Shown: one piece after another, positions 17,682 to 26,118 of the stretch
Position numbering within the stretch: position 1 is the stretch's first letter
How the letters are laid out: every line of letters begins with the position of its first letter
Source of the DNA: Williamsia soli
GTDB taxonomy: Bacteria; Actinomycetota; Actinomycetes; Mycobacteriales; Mycobacteriaceae
DNA length: 64,000 nt
Direction: 5' to 3'
Assembly: GCF_017377795.1 (NCBI RefSeq)
Contig: NZ_JAFRDR010000002.1
Coordinates: 558,001-622,000, forward strand
Translations under genes and position numbers: made by a program
Notes under the pieces: model-generated
Databases searched by the model: none
What the model was told of the DNA's origin: nothing
What the model saw: only the letters and a program-made list of their open reading frames with translations

Positions 17682-18893
17682 ATGAACGATTCGCAGAACC
17701 CGCCTCCCCTACCCGACGGTTCGGCCGGCCCCCCACCGCCTCTGCCTCCGATGCCGCCGCGTCCTGCTGCCTCCGACCCGGAACGGGCTCTGTTCCAGGT
17801 CACCGAGCAGACACGCACCTATCCCTGTGACAGTTGCGGCGCGCAGCTCGTGTTCGACCCGACGACACAGAATCTGTTGTGCCCCAGCTGTGGTCGCTCG
17901 CACGCCATCGTCCTCGATCCCGCGCGCCGGGTCGTCGAACACGATCTGGCCTCGACCATGACCCAGTTGCGCGGCTTGCTCGCCGCGGGACCCCCGGCGA
18001 CGACACCGGATTCAGAGCGGGAAATCGTCTGTCAGAGTTGCGGGGGCCGAACGACATTCACCGGCACTCTGACCGCGACCCGATGCCCCTACTGCGCCAC
18101 GCCGATTCAGCGTGACGACATCCACGCAGCCCCCACAAGGCTCCCGGTCGACGGGATCCTGCCGTTCCAGGTCGACGACGCGCGCGGCCGGGAGGTGATC
18201 GAGCACTGGATCAACAGCAGGTGGTTCGCCCCGACCGAGTTCAAGAAGTACCGGGAAGTCGGTTCGTTCTCCAGCCTCTATGCGGCCTACTTCACCTACG
18301 ACGCGAACACGACGACCTCGTATACGGGGATGCGCGGCGACAACTACACGGTGACCACCGGTAGTGGAGACAACCGGCGCACCGAAACCCGTACCCGCTG
18401 GAGTCATCGGTCGGGTGTGGTGGACAACAATTTCGACGACGTAGCGGTCTTGGCGAACACCGGATTCGACACCGACAAGGTCCACGAACTCGAACCGTGG
18501 CCCACCGGACAGGCAACTCCGTTCAGTCCGGAGTTCATCGCAGGCCATTTGTGCCGAACCTACGATCTCGATGCCGATCAGTGCTTTCCGGTGGCCCAGT
18601 CCCGGATCGACGCCGGTATCGACGCTGCCATCCGCCGCGATATCGGCGGAGACCATCAGCGGATCAACAACAAGGACACCCGCTACAACTCGCTGCGGTT
18701 CAAGCATGTGCTGCTGCCCATCTGGTTGCTGACCGTGGTGTACGCGGGTACTCCGTTTCAGGTGTTCATCAACGGCGTCACGGGCGAGGTTCAGGGCCAG
18801 CGGCCGTGGAGCAAGGTCAAGATCGCGTTCGCGGTGGTGGCGGCGTTGATTGTGCTCGTCTCGATCGTGGCAGCGTGGACGGCGCTCACATGA
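17682..18893 (+). CDS. Double zinc-ribbon protein with C-terminal membrane helix (YdjG-like)
   Basis: 403 aa. A Pro-rich N-terminus (runs of PPPLP) precedes two zinc ribbons: CDSCGAQLVF ... CPSCGRSH at about residues 48-72 and CQSCGGRTTF ... CPYCATPIQ at about 117-140. A conserved globular region follows (GILPFQVDDARGREVIEHW; YVTYDANTTT-like YFTYDANTTTSYTGMRGDN), then hydrophobic segments near the C-terminus (about 348-400). The fold order resembles B. subtilis YdjG. It sits between the SPFH gene and a small membrane gene, overlapping the latter by 4 bp (ATGA). Helicase or replication-factor names sometimes attached to such proteins are not supported. Confidence 0.75.
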   Translation: MNDSQNPPPLPDGSAGPPPPLPPMPPRPAASDPERALFQVTEQTRTYPCDSCGAQLVFDPTTQNLLCPSCGRSHAIVLDPARRVVEHDLASTMTQLRGLLAAGPPATTPDSEREIVCQSCGGRTTFTGTLTATRCPYCATPIQRDDIHAAPTRLPVDGILPFQVDDARGREVIEHWINSRWFAPTEFKKYREVGSFSSLYAAYFTYDANTTTSYTGMRGDNYTVTTGSGDNRRTETRTRWSHRSGVVDNNFDDVAVLANTGFDTDKVHELEPWPTGQATPFSPEFIAGHLCRTYDLDADQCFPVAQSRIDAGIDAAIRRDIGGDHQRINNKDTRYNSLRFKHVLLPIWLLTVVYAGTPFQVFINGVTGEVQGQRPWSKVKIAFAVVAALIVLVSIVAAWTALT

Positions 18894-19366
18894 CCACTGT
18901 GATCGTGGTCGTGGTCGTGGTCGCGTGTATCGCGGCGGCCGGCGGCGTGTTCATCATGACGCGCCGGATCCGGCAGAGTGCGTTGCAGGCCAACGAGATC
19001 GTCCCCGGCCGGCCGACGCGGGCGCCCGCGTCGTGGGCGGGATCGCATGACCCGGAGGCCCGATTGCACCGCCGAATCCGTGATGCCTTGGCGTTGTTGC
19101 GATCCGATCCGAAGCTGGATTACGACGGTGCCCGTATCGACGCCCGGGTCCGGATCGAAATCGCTGCCACTGAGCTCGACGATCGACTCATCACCGCGGC
19201 CCAGTCACCGCAGCGCCTGCGGGGACCGCTTGTGGCGCACGCTGAAACATCGGTGGCCGAACTCGAAAACCTCGCCTCGGAGATCTCAGGGGGCGCGGAG
19301 CTGCGTCTCGACCACGTCGATGCGGTCATCAGCCGGATGACGTCACCCCCACGACTCGACGGATAG
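18890..19366 (+). CDS. Small single-pass membrane protein of the SPFH operon
   Basis: 158 aa. The N-terminus is one hydrophobic helix (TTVIVVVVVVACIAAAGGVF), followed by a cytoplasmic helical, charged region of about 130 residues with coiled-coil-like spacing (IDARVRIEIAATELDDRL; HAETSVAELENLASEIS). No known domain is recognised. The ATG overlaps the stop of the zinc-ribbon gene, so it is translationally coupled. A perfect inverted repeat follows 8 bp after its stop. It could be the membrane partner of the SPFH protein; this is inferred from the operon only. Confidence 0.75.
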   Translation: MTTVIVVVVVVACIAAAGGVFIMTRRIRQSALQANEIVPGRPTRAPASWAGSHDPEARLHRRIRDALALLRSDPKLDYDGARIDARVRIEIAATELDDRLITAAQSPQRLRGPLVAHAETSVAELENLASEISGGAELRLDHVDAVISRMTSPPRLDG

Positions 19367-19374
19367 CTCGCTCG

Positions 19375-19434
19375 CCCACCCGAATTCGCGCCACCCACCA
19401 GCAATTGCGGGTGGGTGGCGCGAATTCGGGTGGG
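19375..19434. repeat. Perfect 25-bp inverted repeat between convergent genes
   Basis: The arms at 19375-19399 and 19410-19434 are exact reverse complements. The left arm starts CCCACCCGAATTCGCGCC and ends ACCCACC; the 10-nt spacer AGCAATTGCG contains a further palindrome GCAATTGC. It lies between the stop of the SPFH operon (19366) and that of the metallo-hydrolase gene (19456), so it can act as a bidirectional terminator. The arm length and internal structure are well beyond an ordinary terminator. Confidence 0.9.
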
Positions 19435-19455
19435 TGGGAACGCGAGGAGCAGATG

Positions 19456-20082
19456 TCAGCTCCCGCGTTTGATCCATTCCTCGAGGTGTGGTGACTCGTC
19501 TCCGACTGCCGTGGAGTCGCCGTGTCCGGTGTTGACTTTCGTCTCGGCGGGCAGGGTGAAGATCTTGGTCTGGATTGATTCGATGATCGTCGGGAACGAG
19601 GAGAATGAGCGGCCAGTCGCGCCGGGCCCGCCGGAGAACAGGGTGTCCCCGCTGAACAGCACACCGAGTTCGGGGGCGTAGATCGAGCACGATCCGGGTG
19701 AATGACCCGGCGTGTTGATGATGACGAGATCGGTGCCGCCGACGGTGATCTTCTGCCCGTCCTCGAGTTCGCCGGGCCCGATGTCGGGGTGGGTCTGATC
19801 CCACAGCATGCGGTCGCCGGGGTGCAGGAGCATCGGCGCATCGAGTCGTTGCGACAGCTCCGGTGCCACGGTGACGTGATCGTTGTGGCCGTGGGTCAGC
19901 AGGACAGCGGTGACGGTCCGGCCGGCGACGGCGTCGATGATCGGCGTCGCTGAGTGCGCGGCGTCGATGATCACCACCTCGGAATCGTCGCCGATGAGCC
20001 AGATGTTGTTGTCGACGTCCCAGGTTCCGCCGTCGAGGCTGAACTGGCCGGACGTGACGACGTTCTCGATGCGTACGGTCAC
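19456..20082 (-). CDS. MBL-fold metallo-hydrolase (S-formylmycothiol hydrolase candidate)
   Basis: 208 aa. The metal motif HxHxDH appears as [19 protein letters not shown], with the later ligands in [12 protein letters not shown] and [10 protein letters not shown]. It is the glyoxalase-II-like subgroup. The ATG overlaps the stop of the mycothiol-dependent dehydrogenase gene by 4 bp, the same pairing as Rv2259-Rv2260 in M. tuberculosis. The pairing suggests hydrolysis of the S-formylmycothiol made by the dehydrogenase, giving formate and free mycothiol; this is inferred from context. Confidence 0.8.
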   Translation of the reverse strand: MTVRIENVVTSGQFSLDGGTWDVDNNIWLIGDDSEVVIIDAAHSATPIIDAVAGRTVTAVLLTHGHNDHVTVAPELSQRLDAPMLLHPGDRMLWDQTHPDIGPGELEDGQKITVGGTDLVIINTPGHSPGSCSIYAPELGVLFSGDTLFSGGPGATGRSFSSFPTIIESIQTKIFTLPAETKVNTGHGDSTAVGDESPHLEEWIKRGS

Positions 20083-21167
20083 AGGATCACCACCGAGCGG
20101 AGCACTTCGCCGGCCTCCATCTTGTGGAAAGCGGCTTCGACATCGTCGAGACCGACCCGCTCGGAAACGAACTTCTCCAAAGGCAACCGGCCCTGCTGGT
20201 ACAGGTCGACGAGCATCGGGAAGTCGCGTTCAGGCAGACAATCGCCGTACCACGACGACTTGAGCGCACCGCCGCGGGAGAAGAAGTCGATCAGCGGGAG
20301 TTCGAGCTTCATCTCCGGCGTCGGCACGCCGACGAGCACGACGACCCCGGCGAGATCTCGCGCATAGAACGCGGTCGTGTAGGTCTCGGGGCGACCGACC
20401 GCATCGATCACGACGTCGGCGCCGTTGCCGTCGGTGAGATCCTGGATCGCGGTGACGACGTCGTCGACCGTCGAACCGTCGATGGTGTGCGTGGCACCGA
20501 GGTCGGTGGCCCATTCGAGCTTGCGGGCGTCACGATCGACCGCGATGATCTTGGTTGCGCCGGCTAGGCGGGCACCGGCGATGGCCGCGTCACCGACACC
20601 GCCGCAGCCGATCACCGCGACGCTGTCGCCGCGGACGACGCCGCCGGTGTTCATCGCCGCACCCAGGCCGGCCATGACGCCGCAGCCCAGCAGCCCCACG
20701 ACCGCAGGGTCGGCGTCGGCAGCGACCTTGGTGCACTGCCCTTCGTGGACGAGGGTCTTGTCGGCGAACGCGCCGATCCCCAACGCCGGGGTCAACGCGG
20801 TGCCATCGGCCAGGGTCATCGGCTTGCTCGCGTTGTGGGTGTTGAAACAGTACTGCGGGCGGCCTCGCTTGCAGGCCCGGCACTCACCACACACCGCACG
20901 CCAGTTCAGGACCACGAAATCGCCGGGTGCCACCAATGACACCTCATCGCCGACCGTTTCGACGATGCCCGCAGCCTCATGTCCGAGCAGGAACGGGTAC
21001 TCGTCGTTGATCCCACCTTCCCGATACGCCAGGTCGGTGTGGCACACGCCGCACGCCTGGATCTTCACCACCACATCGCGTGGCCCCGGATCGGGGATGG
21101 TGATCGTCTCGATGGTCGTCGGAGCACCCTTGCCCGCCGACACCACACCACGAACCTGCTCTGCCAT
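20079..21167 (-). CDS. mscR: S-(hydroxymethyl)mycothiol dehydrogenase (mycothiol-dependent formaldehyde dehydrogenase)
   Basis: A 362-aa zinc-containing alcohol dehydrogenase. Catalytic zinc ligands: Cys in [16 protein letters not shown] and His/Glu in [10 protein letters not shown]. Structural zinc: four cysteines in [18 protein letters not shown]-binding GxGxx[16 protein letters not shown]. Length and motifs match MscR (AdhE2-type). It oxidises the formaldehyde-mycothiol adduct and also acts as an S-nitrosomycothiol reductase in mycobacteria. A GAGAGGCAG precedes the ATG at 21167; the longer frame upstream is not expected to be translated. It forms an operon with the metallo-hydrolase gene. 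Confidence 0.9.
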   Translation of the reverse strand: MAEQVRGVVSAGKGAPTTIETITIPDPGPRDVVVKIQACGVCHTDLAYREGGINDEYPFLLGHEAAGIVETVGDEVSLVAPGDFVVLNWRAVCGECRACKRGRPQYCFNTHNASKPMTLADGTALTPALGIGAFADKTLVHEGQCTKVAADADPAVVGLLGCGVMAGLGAAMNTGGVVRGDSVAVIGCGGVGDAAIAGARLAGATKIIAVDRDARKLEWATDLGATHTIDGSTVDDVVTAIQDLTDGNGADVVIDAVGRPETYTTAFYARDLAGVVVLVGVPTPEMKLELPLIDFFSRGGALKSSWYGDCLPERDFPMLVDLYQQGRLPLEKFVSERVGLDDVEAAFHKMEAGEVLRSVVIL

Positions 21168-21453
21168 GACTGCCTCTCGCCGCTGTCCATAGTTGTCGCT
21201 CGGCACCAACCCTAAGCGATGACGAGATGGCCATGCGTGCATGGATCGGCGCCGCAGCGACCGGAGACGGCCGGTGTTCGCACTGAGCGAACTCACTGGT
21301 GGGAATCCCGCGCGGACGACGGCTGTTGTCATATACAAGTCCATGGGAACAACGTCACCGCCGAGCCGGCCGAACGCCGGAATTGGTGGGTAGGGGTGCT
21401 CATGAGAGACAATGAACGACACACCGCACGACTGGGCAGCGAGGAGGTTCGCC

Positions 21454-22437
21454 ATGGACGAGAAGTCCACGCTCTACGAACTCGAATTCCCAGCACCACA
21501 ACTGGCTGGTGACGAGGGTGACGGTCCGGTGCTGATCCACGCCCTCGAAGGATTCGCGGACGCAGGACACGCCATCAAGTTGGCGTCCGACCATCTCCGG
21601 CAGAGTCTCGACTCGGAGCTGGTCGCCACGTTCTCGACCGACGAACTGATCGACTACCGGTCGCGGCGCCCGTTGATGACCTTCACTGGCGACGAGTTCA
21701 CCGCAGCGGCCATGCCGGAGCTGACCCTGCATGCGATCCGTGACAACAACGGGACCCCGTTCCTGCTGTTGTCAGGTGCCGAACCCGACCTGCGCTGGGA
21801 ACGCTTCGTCGCTGCCATCGGTGCTCTCTCCGATCAGTTCGGGGTGACCTCGGTGATCGGGCTCAACGCCATTCCGATGGGTATCCCCCACACGCGCCCC
21901 TCGACGATCACCGCCCACGGGAACAGCAAAGACCTGATCGGTTCGCTGCCCCGGTGGGGTTCGGAGCTCAAGGTCCCCGGCAGCGCGTCCATGCTGCTCG
22001 AACTGCGGCTCGGAGAGCGCGGGCTGGCGACCGCGGGTCTCTCGGTCCACGTCCCGCACTACCTCTCACAGGCTGAATATCCCGCCGCGTCGCACAAACT
22101 GCTGGAATCCCTGGCCGAGGTGACCGGTCTCGATCTCCCGACAGCCGCTCTGGCCAACGCAGCAGAAAAGGTGCGCACCCAGGTCGATGCCGAGGTGTCG
22201 GGTAATCAAGAGGTCGAGTCGGTGGTTGCAGCACTGGAGACCCAGTACGACACGTTCAACCAGGCACAGCAGGAGAAAGCGTCCTTGCTGGCCGCCGAGG
22301 GTGACCTGCCCACCGGCGACGAGCTCGGAGCCGAACTCGAACGCTTCCTGGCCGATCACGCCCAGAACGAGGCCACGACCGAGAACGACGCGGAATCGCG
22401 CGACGGCGACGACAAGGGTGACGGCGCTGCGGGCTGA
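21454..22437 (+). CDS. PAC2-family protein (Rv2714-like)
   Basis: 327 aa. It contains the PAC2 core ([20 protein letters not shown] ... [20 protein letters not shown] ... [19 protein letters not shown]), related to archaeal and eukaryotic proteasome-assembly chaperones and to actinobacterial Rv2714. A charged C-terminal extension of about 40 residues, rich in E, D and N, follows. GAGGAGG at 21441-21447 sets the ATG at 21454. In actinobacteria PAC2 proteins are suspected of assisting the proteasome or other assembly processes; no such link is visible here. The DUF3516 helicase gene follows 27 bp on. Confidence 0.85.
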   Translation: MDEKSTLYELEFPAPQLAGDEGDGPVLIHALEGFADAGHAIKLASDHLRQSLDSELVATFSTDELIDYRSRRPLMTFTGDEFTAAAMPELTLHAIRDNNGTPFLLLSGAEPDLRWERFVAAIGALSDQFGVTSVIGLNAIPMGIPHTRPSTITAHGNSKDLIGSLPRWGSELKVPGSASMLLELRLGERGLATAGLSVHVPHYLSQAEYPAASHKLLESLAEVTGLDLPTAALANAAEKVRTQVDAEVSGNQEVESVVAALETQYDTFNQAQQEKASLLAAEGDLPTGDELGAELERFLADHAQNEATTENDAESRDGDDKGDGAAG

Positions 22438-22452
22438 CCGCCCTCGGTGCCA

Positions 22453-22458
22453 TAACCT
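22453..22458 (+). promoter_or_regulatory. Putative -10 hexamer for leaderless helicase mRNA
   Basis: TAACCT lies 6 nt before the second of two adjacent GTG codons (22465). That spacing equals the one before EamA, acuC, argA and others in this window, and so favours 22465 over 22462 as the start. Confidence 0.4.
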
Positions 22459-22464
22459 GCAGTG

Positions 22465-24972
22465 GTGACCCACCCGCCGCAGGTCCGGCCCCTCGAGTTC
22501 CCAGCCGACGCCGAGCCTGATCTCGATGAGCTGTACGGTGCCTTCACCGCGTGGTGGGCGGCGCGGGGGATCTCACTGTATCCGCACCAAGATGAGGCGC
22601 TCATCGAACTCGCGGCCGGATCCAACGTCATCATCTCGACCCCCACCGGTTCGGGAAAGTCACTGGTGGCCAGCGGGGCTCTGTATTTTGCTGCGGCGCA
22701 GGGCCAAAGGGCCTTCTACACTGCACCGATCAAGGCCCTCGTCAGCGAGAAGTTCTTCGATCTGTGCGCGCAGTTCGGCGCCGACAACGTCGGGATGCTC
22801 ACCGGCGACGCCTCGGTGAACCCCACCGCGCCGATCATCTGTGCCACAGCGGAGGTCGTCGCGAACATCGCCCTGCGCGAGGGTGAGCACGCTCCCATCG
22901 GCGTCGTCGTGATGGATGAGTTCCACTATTACGCCGAACCCGATCGCGGGTGGGCGTGGCAGGTCCCGTTGATCGAACTGCCCGGCAGCCAATTCGTGTT
23001 GATGTCGGCAACCCTCGGCGACGTGAGCTTCTTCGTCGACGACCTCCAGCGTCGGACCGGCCGCGACACGGCGGCCATCACCGGCACCACCCGGCCTGTT
23101 CCCCTGGATTATTCGTATTCGACCCGGCCGGTCCACGAGACCATCGAAGAACTGATCCACAAGGACCGGGCACCGGTCTACGTGGTCCACTTCACCCAGC
23201 TGTCTGCGATGGAACGGGCTCAGTCCCTGCTCAGTGCCAACATCTGCAGCCGCGCCGAACGGGACGCGATCGCCGAGGAGATCGGCAACTTTCGTTTCAG
23301 CACCGGCTTCGGGAAGACCCTGTCGAAAACCGTCCGAGCGGGCATCGGGGTCCACCACGCCGGGATGCTCCCCCGCTACCGTCGCCTGGTCGAACGTCTT
23401 GCCCAGCAAGGTCTGTTGCGGGTGGTGTGCGGCACGGACACTCTCGGCGTCGGTATCAACGTCCCCATCCGCACGGTGTTGCTGACAGGACTGACAAAGT
23501 ACGACGGCGTCAGGCAACGCCATCTCAAGGCGCGCGAGTTCCACCAGATCGCCGGTCGTGCGGGGCGCGCCGGATTCGACGTGCGTGGATTCGTGGTCGC
23601 CCAGGCACCCGATCACGACGTCGAGAATGCCCGGCTGGTCGCCAAGGCCGGTGACGACCCCAAGAAACTCAAGAAGATCCAGCGCAAGAAGGCACCTGAA
23701 GGATTCGTCTCGTGGGGCGAGGCCACCTTCTCCAAGCTCATCGTCGCGCCACCAGAACCACTTCGCTCCCGATTCGCCGTGACCACTTCGATGTTGCTGG
23801 AAGTCATTGCTCGCCCGGGCAATTGCTTCACCGCAATGCGACATCTGCTGGAAGACAACCACGAGACCCGCACCCGCCAGCGTTGGCACATCCTGCGAGC
23901 ACTGCGCCTGTACCGCTCGCTGATAGACAGTGGTGTGGTGCGACGTCTGGACGAACCTGATGAGTACGGTCGATATGCCGTTCTGGCCGTGGACCTTCCA
24001 GCGAACTTCGCTCTCAACAACCCGCTGTCCCCTTTTGCCCTGGCGACGTTCGAGCTGCTGGACGTCGAATCAGAGAGCTACACCGTGGACTTGATCTCGA
24101 TCGTGGAGGCGACCCTCGACGATCCCCGACCGGTTCTCATGGGCCAGCAGAAGAGTGCCCGCGATGAGGCGATCGCACGGATGAAGGCCGACGGGGTGGA
24201 GTACGAGGAGCGGATGGAGCTGCTGACCGAGGTCACCTGGCCTCGTCCGCTGCGTGAGTTCATCTTCGAAGCATTTGGTATCTATCAGCAAGGACACCCG
24301 TGGGTCGCGGATACGCCTCCCCGGCCGAAGTCTGTGGTGCGCCAGATGATCGAGGAAGGGATGGACTGGGGCGATCTGATCTCCCGGTACTCCCTCGCCC
24401 GCAGCGAAGGCGTCGTCCTGCGCTACCTGACCGACGTCTATCGAACACTGCGGCAGAGCATCCCGAACTCCGCCCGGACCGACGAAGTCGACGACGTGGT
24501 CGAATGGCTTGGCGACCTGGTCCGTCGCGTCGACTCGAGCCTGCTCGACGAGTGGGAGCAACTCACCCACCCCGAGTACGGGCCCGTCGACCCGATCGCC
24601 GCCGGCTCACCCACACCAGGACGGGCACCGAATGCCCGGGCCATTCGCGTCCACTTGCGCAATACGATGTTCCGGTACGTCAACCTGTTGTCGCGGCGCG
24701 CCTGGTTCGAACTACAGTCCGCGTACCCTGACCTCGACTGGGCCGAAGAGATGTCCGATTTCCTCGACGAGTACGGCGACGTCGGCGCCGGCCCGGCGGC
24801 GCGAGGACCGGCACTGTTCAGCGTCACGCGCGAGGACGATCAGTGGGTCGTCAGACAGGTACTCGACGACCCCGACGGACACCGCGGCTGGTCGTTGCTC
24901 GCCCGGTTCAGCGCCCCCGACACCGCTGATGACGAACCGGAACTGCAGGACATGGAGATCATCGCGGGCTGA
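22465..24972 (+). CDS. DEAD/DEAH-box helicase with DUF3516 C-terminus
   Basis: About 835 aa. Motif I is ISTPTGSGKSLVASGALYFA, motif II is VVMDEFHYYAEPDRG (a DEFH variant), motif III is LMSATLGD, and motif VI is HQIAGRAGRAGFD. The C-terminal about 350 residues match the actinobacterial DUF3516 region. This resembles Ski2/Mtr4-like RNA helicases and HelY. Two GTG codons in tandem could start it. It follows the PAC2 gene closely and could share its transcript, but also has its own candidate promoter. Likely an RNA-processing or turnover helicase; substrate unknown. Confidence 0.85.
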   Translation: MTHPPQVRPLEFPADAEPDLDELYGAFTAWWAARGISLYPHQDEALIELAAGSNVIISTPTGSGKSLVASGALYFAAAQGQRAFYTAPIKALVSEKFFDLCAQFGADNVGMLTGDASVNPTAPIICATAEVVANIALREGEHAPIGVVVMDEFHYYAEPDRGWAWQVPLIELPGSQFVLMSATLGDVSFFVDDLQRRTGRDTAAITGTTRPVPLDYSYSTRPVHETIEELIHKDRAPVYVVHFTQLSAMERAQSLLSANICSRAERDAIAEEIGNFRFSTGFGKTLSKTVRAGIGVHHAGMLPRYRRLVERLAQQGLLRVVCGTDTLGVGINVPIRTVLLTGLTKYDGVRQRHLKAREFHQIAGRAGRAGFDVRGFVVAQAPDHDVENARLVAKAGDDPKKLKKIQRKKAPEGFVSWGEATFSKLIVAPPEPLRSRFAVTTSMLLEVIARPGNCFTAMRHLLEDNHETRTRQRWHILRALRLYRSLIDSGVVRRLDEPDEYGRYAVLAVDLPANFALNNPLSPFALATFELLDVESESYTVDLISIVEATLDDPRPVLMGQQKSARDEAIARMKADGVEYEERMELLTEVTWPRPLREFIFEAFGIYQQGHPWVADTPPRPKSVVRQMIEEGMDWGDLISRYSLARSEGVVLRYLTDVYRTLRQSIPNSARTDEVDDVVEWLGDLVRRVDSSLLDEWEQLTHPEYGPVDPIAAGSPTPGRAPNARAIRVHLRNTMFRYVNLLSRRAWFELQSAYPDLDWAEEMSDFLDEYGDVGAGPAARGPALFSVTREDDQWVVRQVLDDPDGHRGWSLLARFSAPDTADDEPELQDMEIIAG

Positions 24973-24990
24973 AGATACAGCCCGCATATC

Positions 24991-25028
24991 TTGACAGCAT
25001 GTTGTCAAATATGACAGTATGCTGTCAT
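24991..25028. promoter_or_regulatory. Twin palindromic operator upstream of pfpI-marR
   Basis: Two 18-bp palindromes follow one another: TTGACAGCATGTTGTCAA (24991-25008) and ATGACAGTATGCTGTCAT (25011-25028), each with only central mismatches and sharing the arm TGACA/TGTCA. The second ends in the ATG of the pfpI gene (25027), and a TTGACA lies within the first. They are the right size for MarR-family dimers, so the marR gene just downstream probably represses its own operon here. Confidence 0.8.
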
Positions 25029-25668
25029 GACTTCAGCAACTGAACCTCGCACCGTGCATCTCGCCGTCTACAACACACTCGCCGACTGGGAGACCGGACA
25101 CGCGGTCGCGCACATCAACAATCCCGAGTATCAGGCGCACCCCGGGAGGTACCGGATCCGGACCGTCGGGCCGACGACCGAGCCGATCACCACCGCGGGC
25201 GGAGTGCGCATCGTGCCTGACATCGCGCTCGCCGATCTTGACCCGCGAGACAGCGCCATGCTCATCCTGCCCGGAGCGTCGTATTACCAGAGCGGCGGCC
25301 TGACCGCATTCGTGGAGGCGGCAGCCGAATTCCTCGCAGCCGGAACACCCGTGGCCGGGATCTGCGGAGCCACGGTCGCGATGGCCCAGCGCGGACTGCT
25401 CGATGGTCGCCGTCACACCAGCAACGCGGCCGAGGCCCTGTCCTGGACCGGCTACGCGGGCGCCGCAGACTACGTGAACGAGCCCGCTGTCACCGACGAC
25501 AGCCGCCCCGGCCATCTGATCACCGCCGCAGCAATGCATCCGGTGCCGTTCGCGCGAGAGATCTTCGCCGAGCTGGACCTGTACACGCCCGAGACCCTCA
25601 CCGCATGGACCAAGCTCTACAGTGGCGATCCCGCCGGCTACTACGACTTGATGGCCGCCACCTCATGA
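25027..25668 (+). CDS. DJ-1/PfpI-family protein
   Basis: 213 aa, class I glutamine-amidotransferase-like fold. The nucleophile elbow is in PVAGICGATVAMAQRGLLDG with Cys at the turn. Members act as proteases, deglycases or chaperones or as detoxifying enzymes; which applies cannot be read here. No ribosome-binding site precedes the ATG, which itself lies in the putative MarR operator, so the mRNA may be leaderless. An in-frame GTG at 25054 is an alternative start. The stop overlaps the marR ATG by 4 bp. Confidence 0.8.
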   Translation: MTSATEPRTVHLAVYNTLADWETGHAVAHINNPEYQAHPGRYRIRTVGPTTEPITTAGGVRIVPDIALADLDPRDSAMLILPGASYYQSGGLTAFVEAAAEFLAAGTPVAGICGATVAMAQRGLLDGRRHTSNAAEALSWTGYAGAADYVNEPAVTDDSRPGHLITAAAMHPVPFAREIFAELDLYTPETLTAWTKLYSGDPAGYYDLMAATS

Positions 25669-26108
25669 GCGACGCCCAGCAACTACTCAGCGACTCGGCC
25701 CTCACCACTTTTCGTCTCAACGGTCAGTTCCTGGCCGTCGCCGAGGCCCTCGCCGCTCCTGCCGGGCTGACCGCAACCCGCTGGCAGGTCCTCGGAGCGG
25801 TTCTCTCAGAACCACTTTCGGTATCCGACATCGCCCGCGAGATGGGGATCACCAGGCAGAGTGTTCAACGGACCGCCGATCTTCTCGCCGAACAAGGCCT
25901 GGTGACCTTCCGCGACAATCCGGCGCACCGCCGGGCGAAACTCGTCGAAGTGACCGATGCCGGACTGTCCGCCGTCCGGCTGATCAACCCCGGGCACCGC
26001 GACATGGCCCGCCGATTGAGCGAACTCATCGACGAAACCACCTGGGCCACCGCGCTGTCCGGACTCCAGGAACTCTCCGAAGCCCTCCGAAAGCTCGATC
26101 GCCTGTGA
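25665..26108 (+). CDS. MarR-family transcriptional regulator
   Basis: 147 aa. The winged helix-turn-helix is at about residues 43-100, with TRWQVLGAVLSEPLSVSDIA, MGITRQSVQRTADLLAEQGL and the wing DNPAHRRAKLVEVTDAG. It is translated from an ATG overlapping the pfpI stop. The tandem palindromes before pfpI are the likely target. The ligand is unknown; a PfpI partner suggests an electrophile or oxidant signal. It converges with oxyR, 10 bp apart. Confidence 0.88.
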   Translation: MSDAQQLLSDSALTTFRLNGQFLAVAEALAAPAGLTATRWQVLGAVLSEPLSVSDIAREMGITRQSVQRTADLLAEQGLVTFRDNPAHRRAKLVEVTDAGLSAVRLINPGHRDMARRLSELIDETTWATALSGLQELSEALRKLDRL

Positions 26109-26118
26109 CACGCCGCCG

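Noticed and set aside
21168-21453. 286-bp gap between mscR and the PAC2 gene
   Set aside because: Examined for small genes, RNA and operators; only the expected divergent promoter region and the PAC2 ribosome-binding site were seen, with no clear motif.
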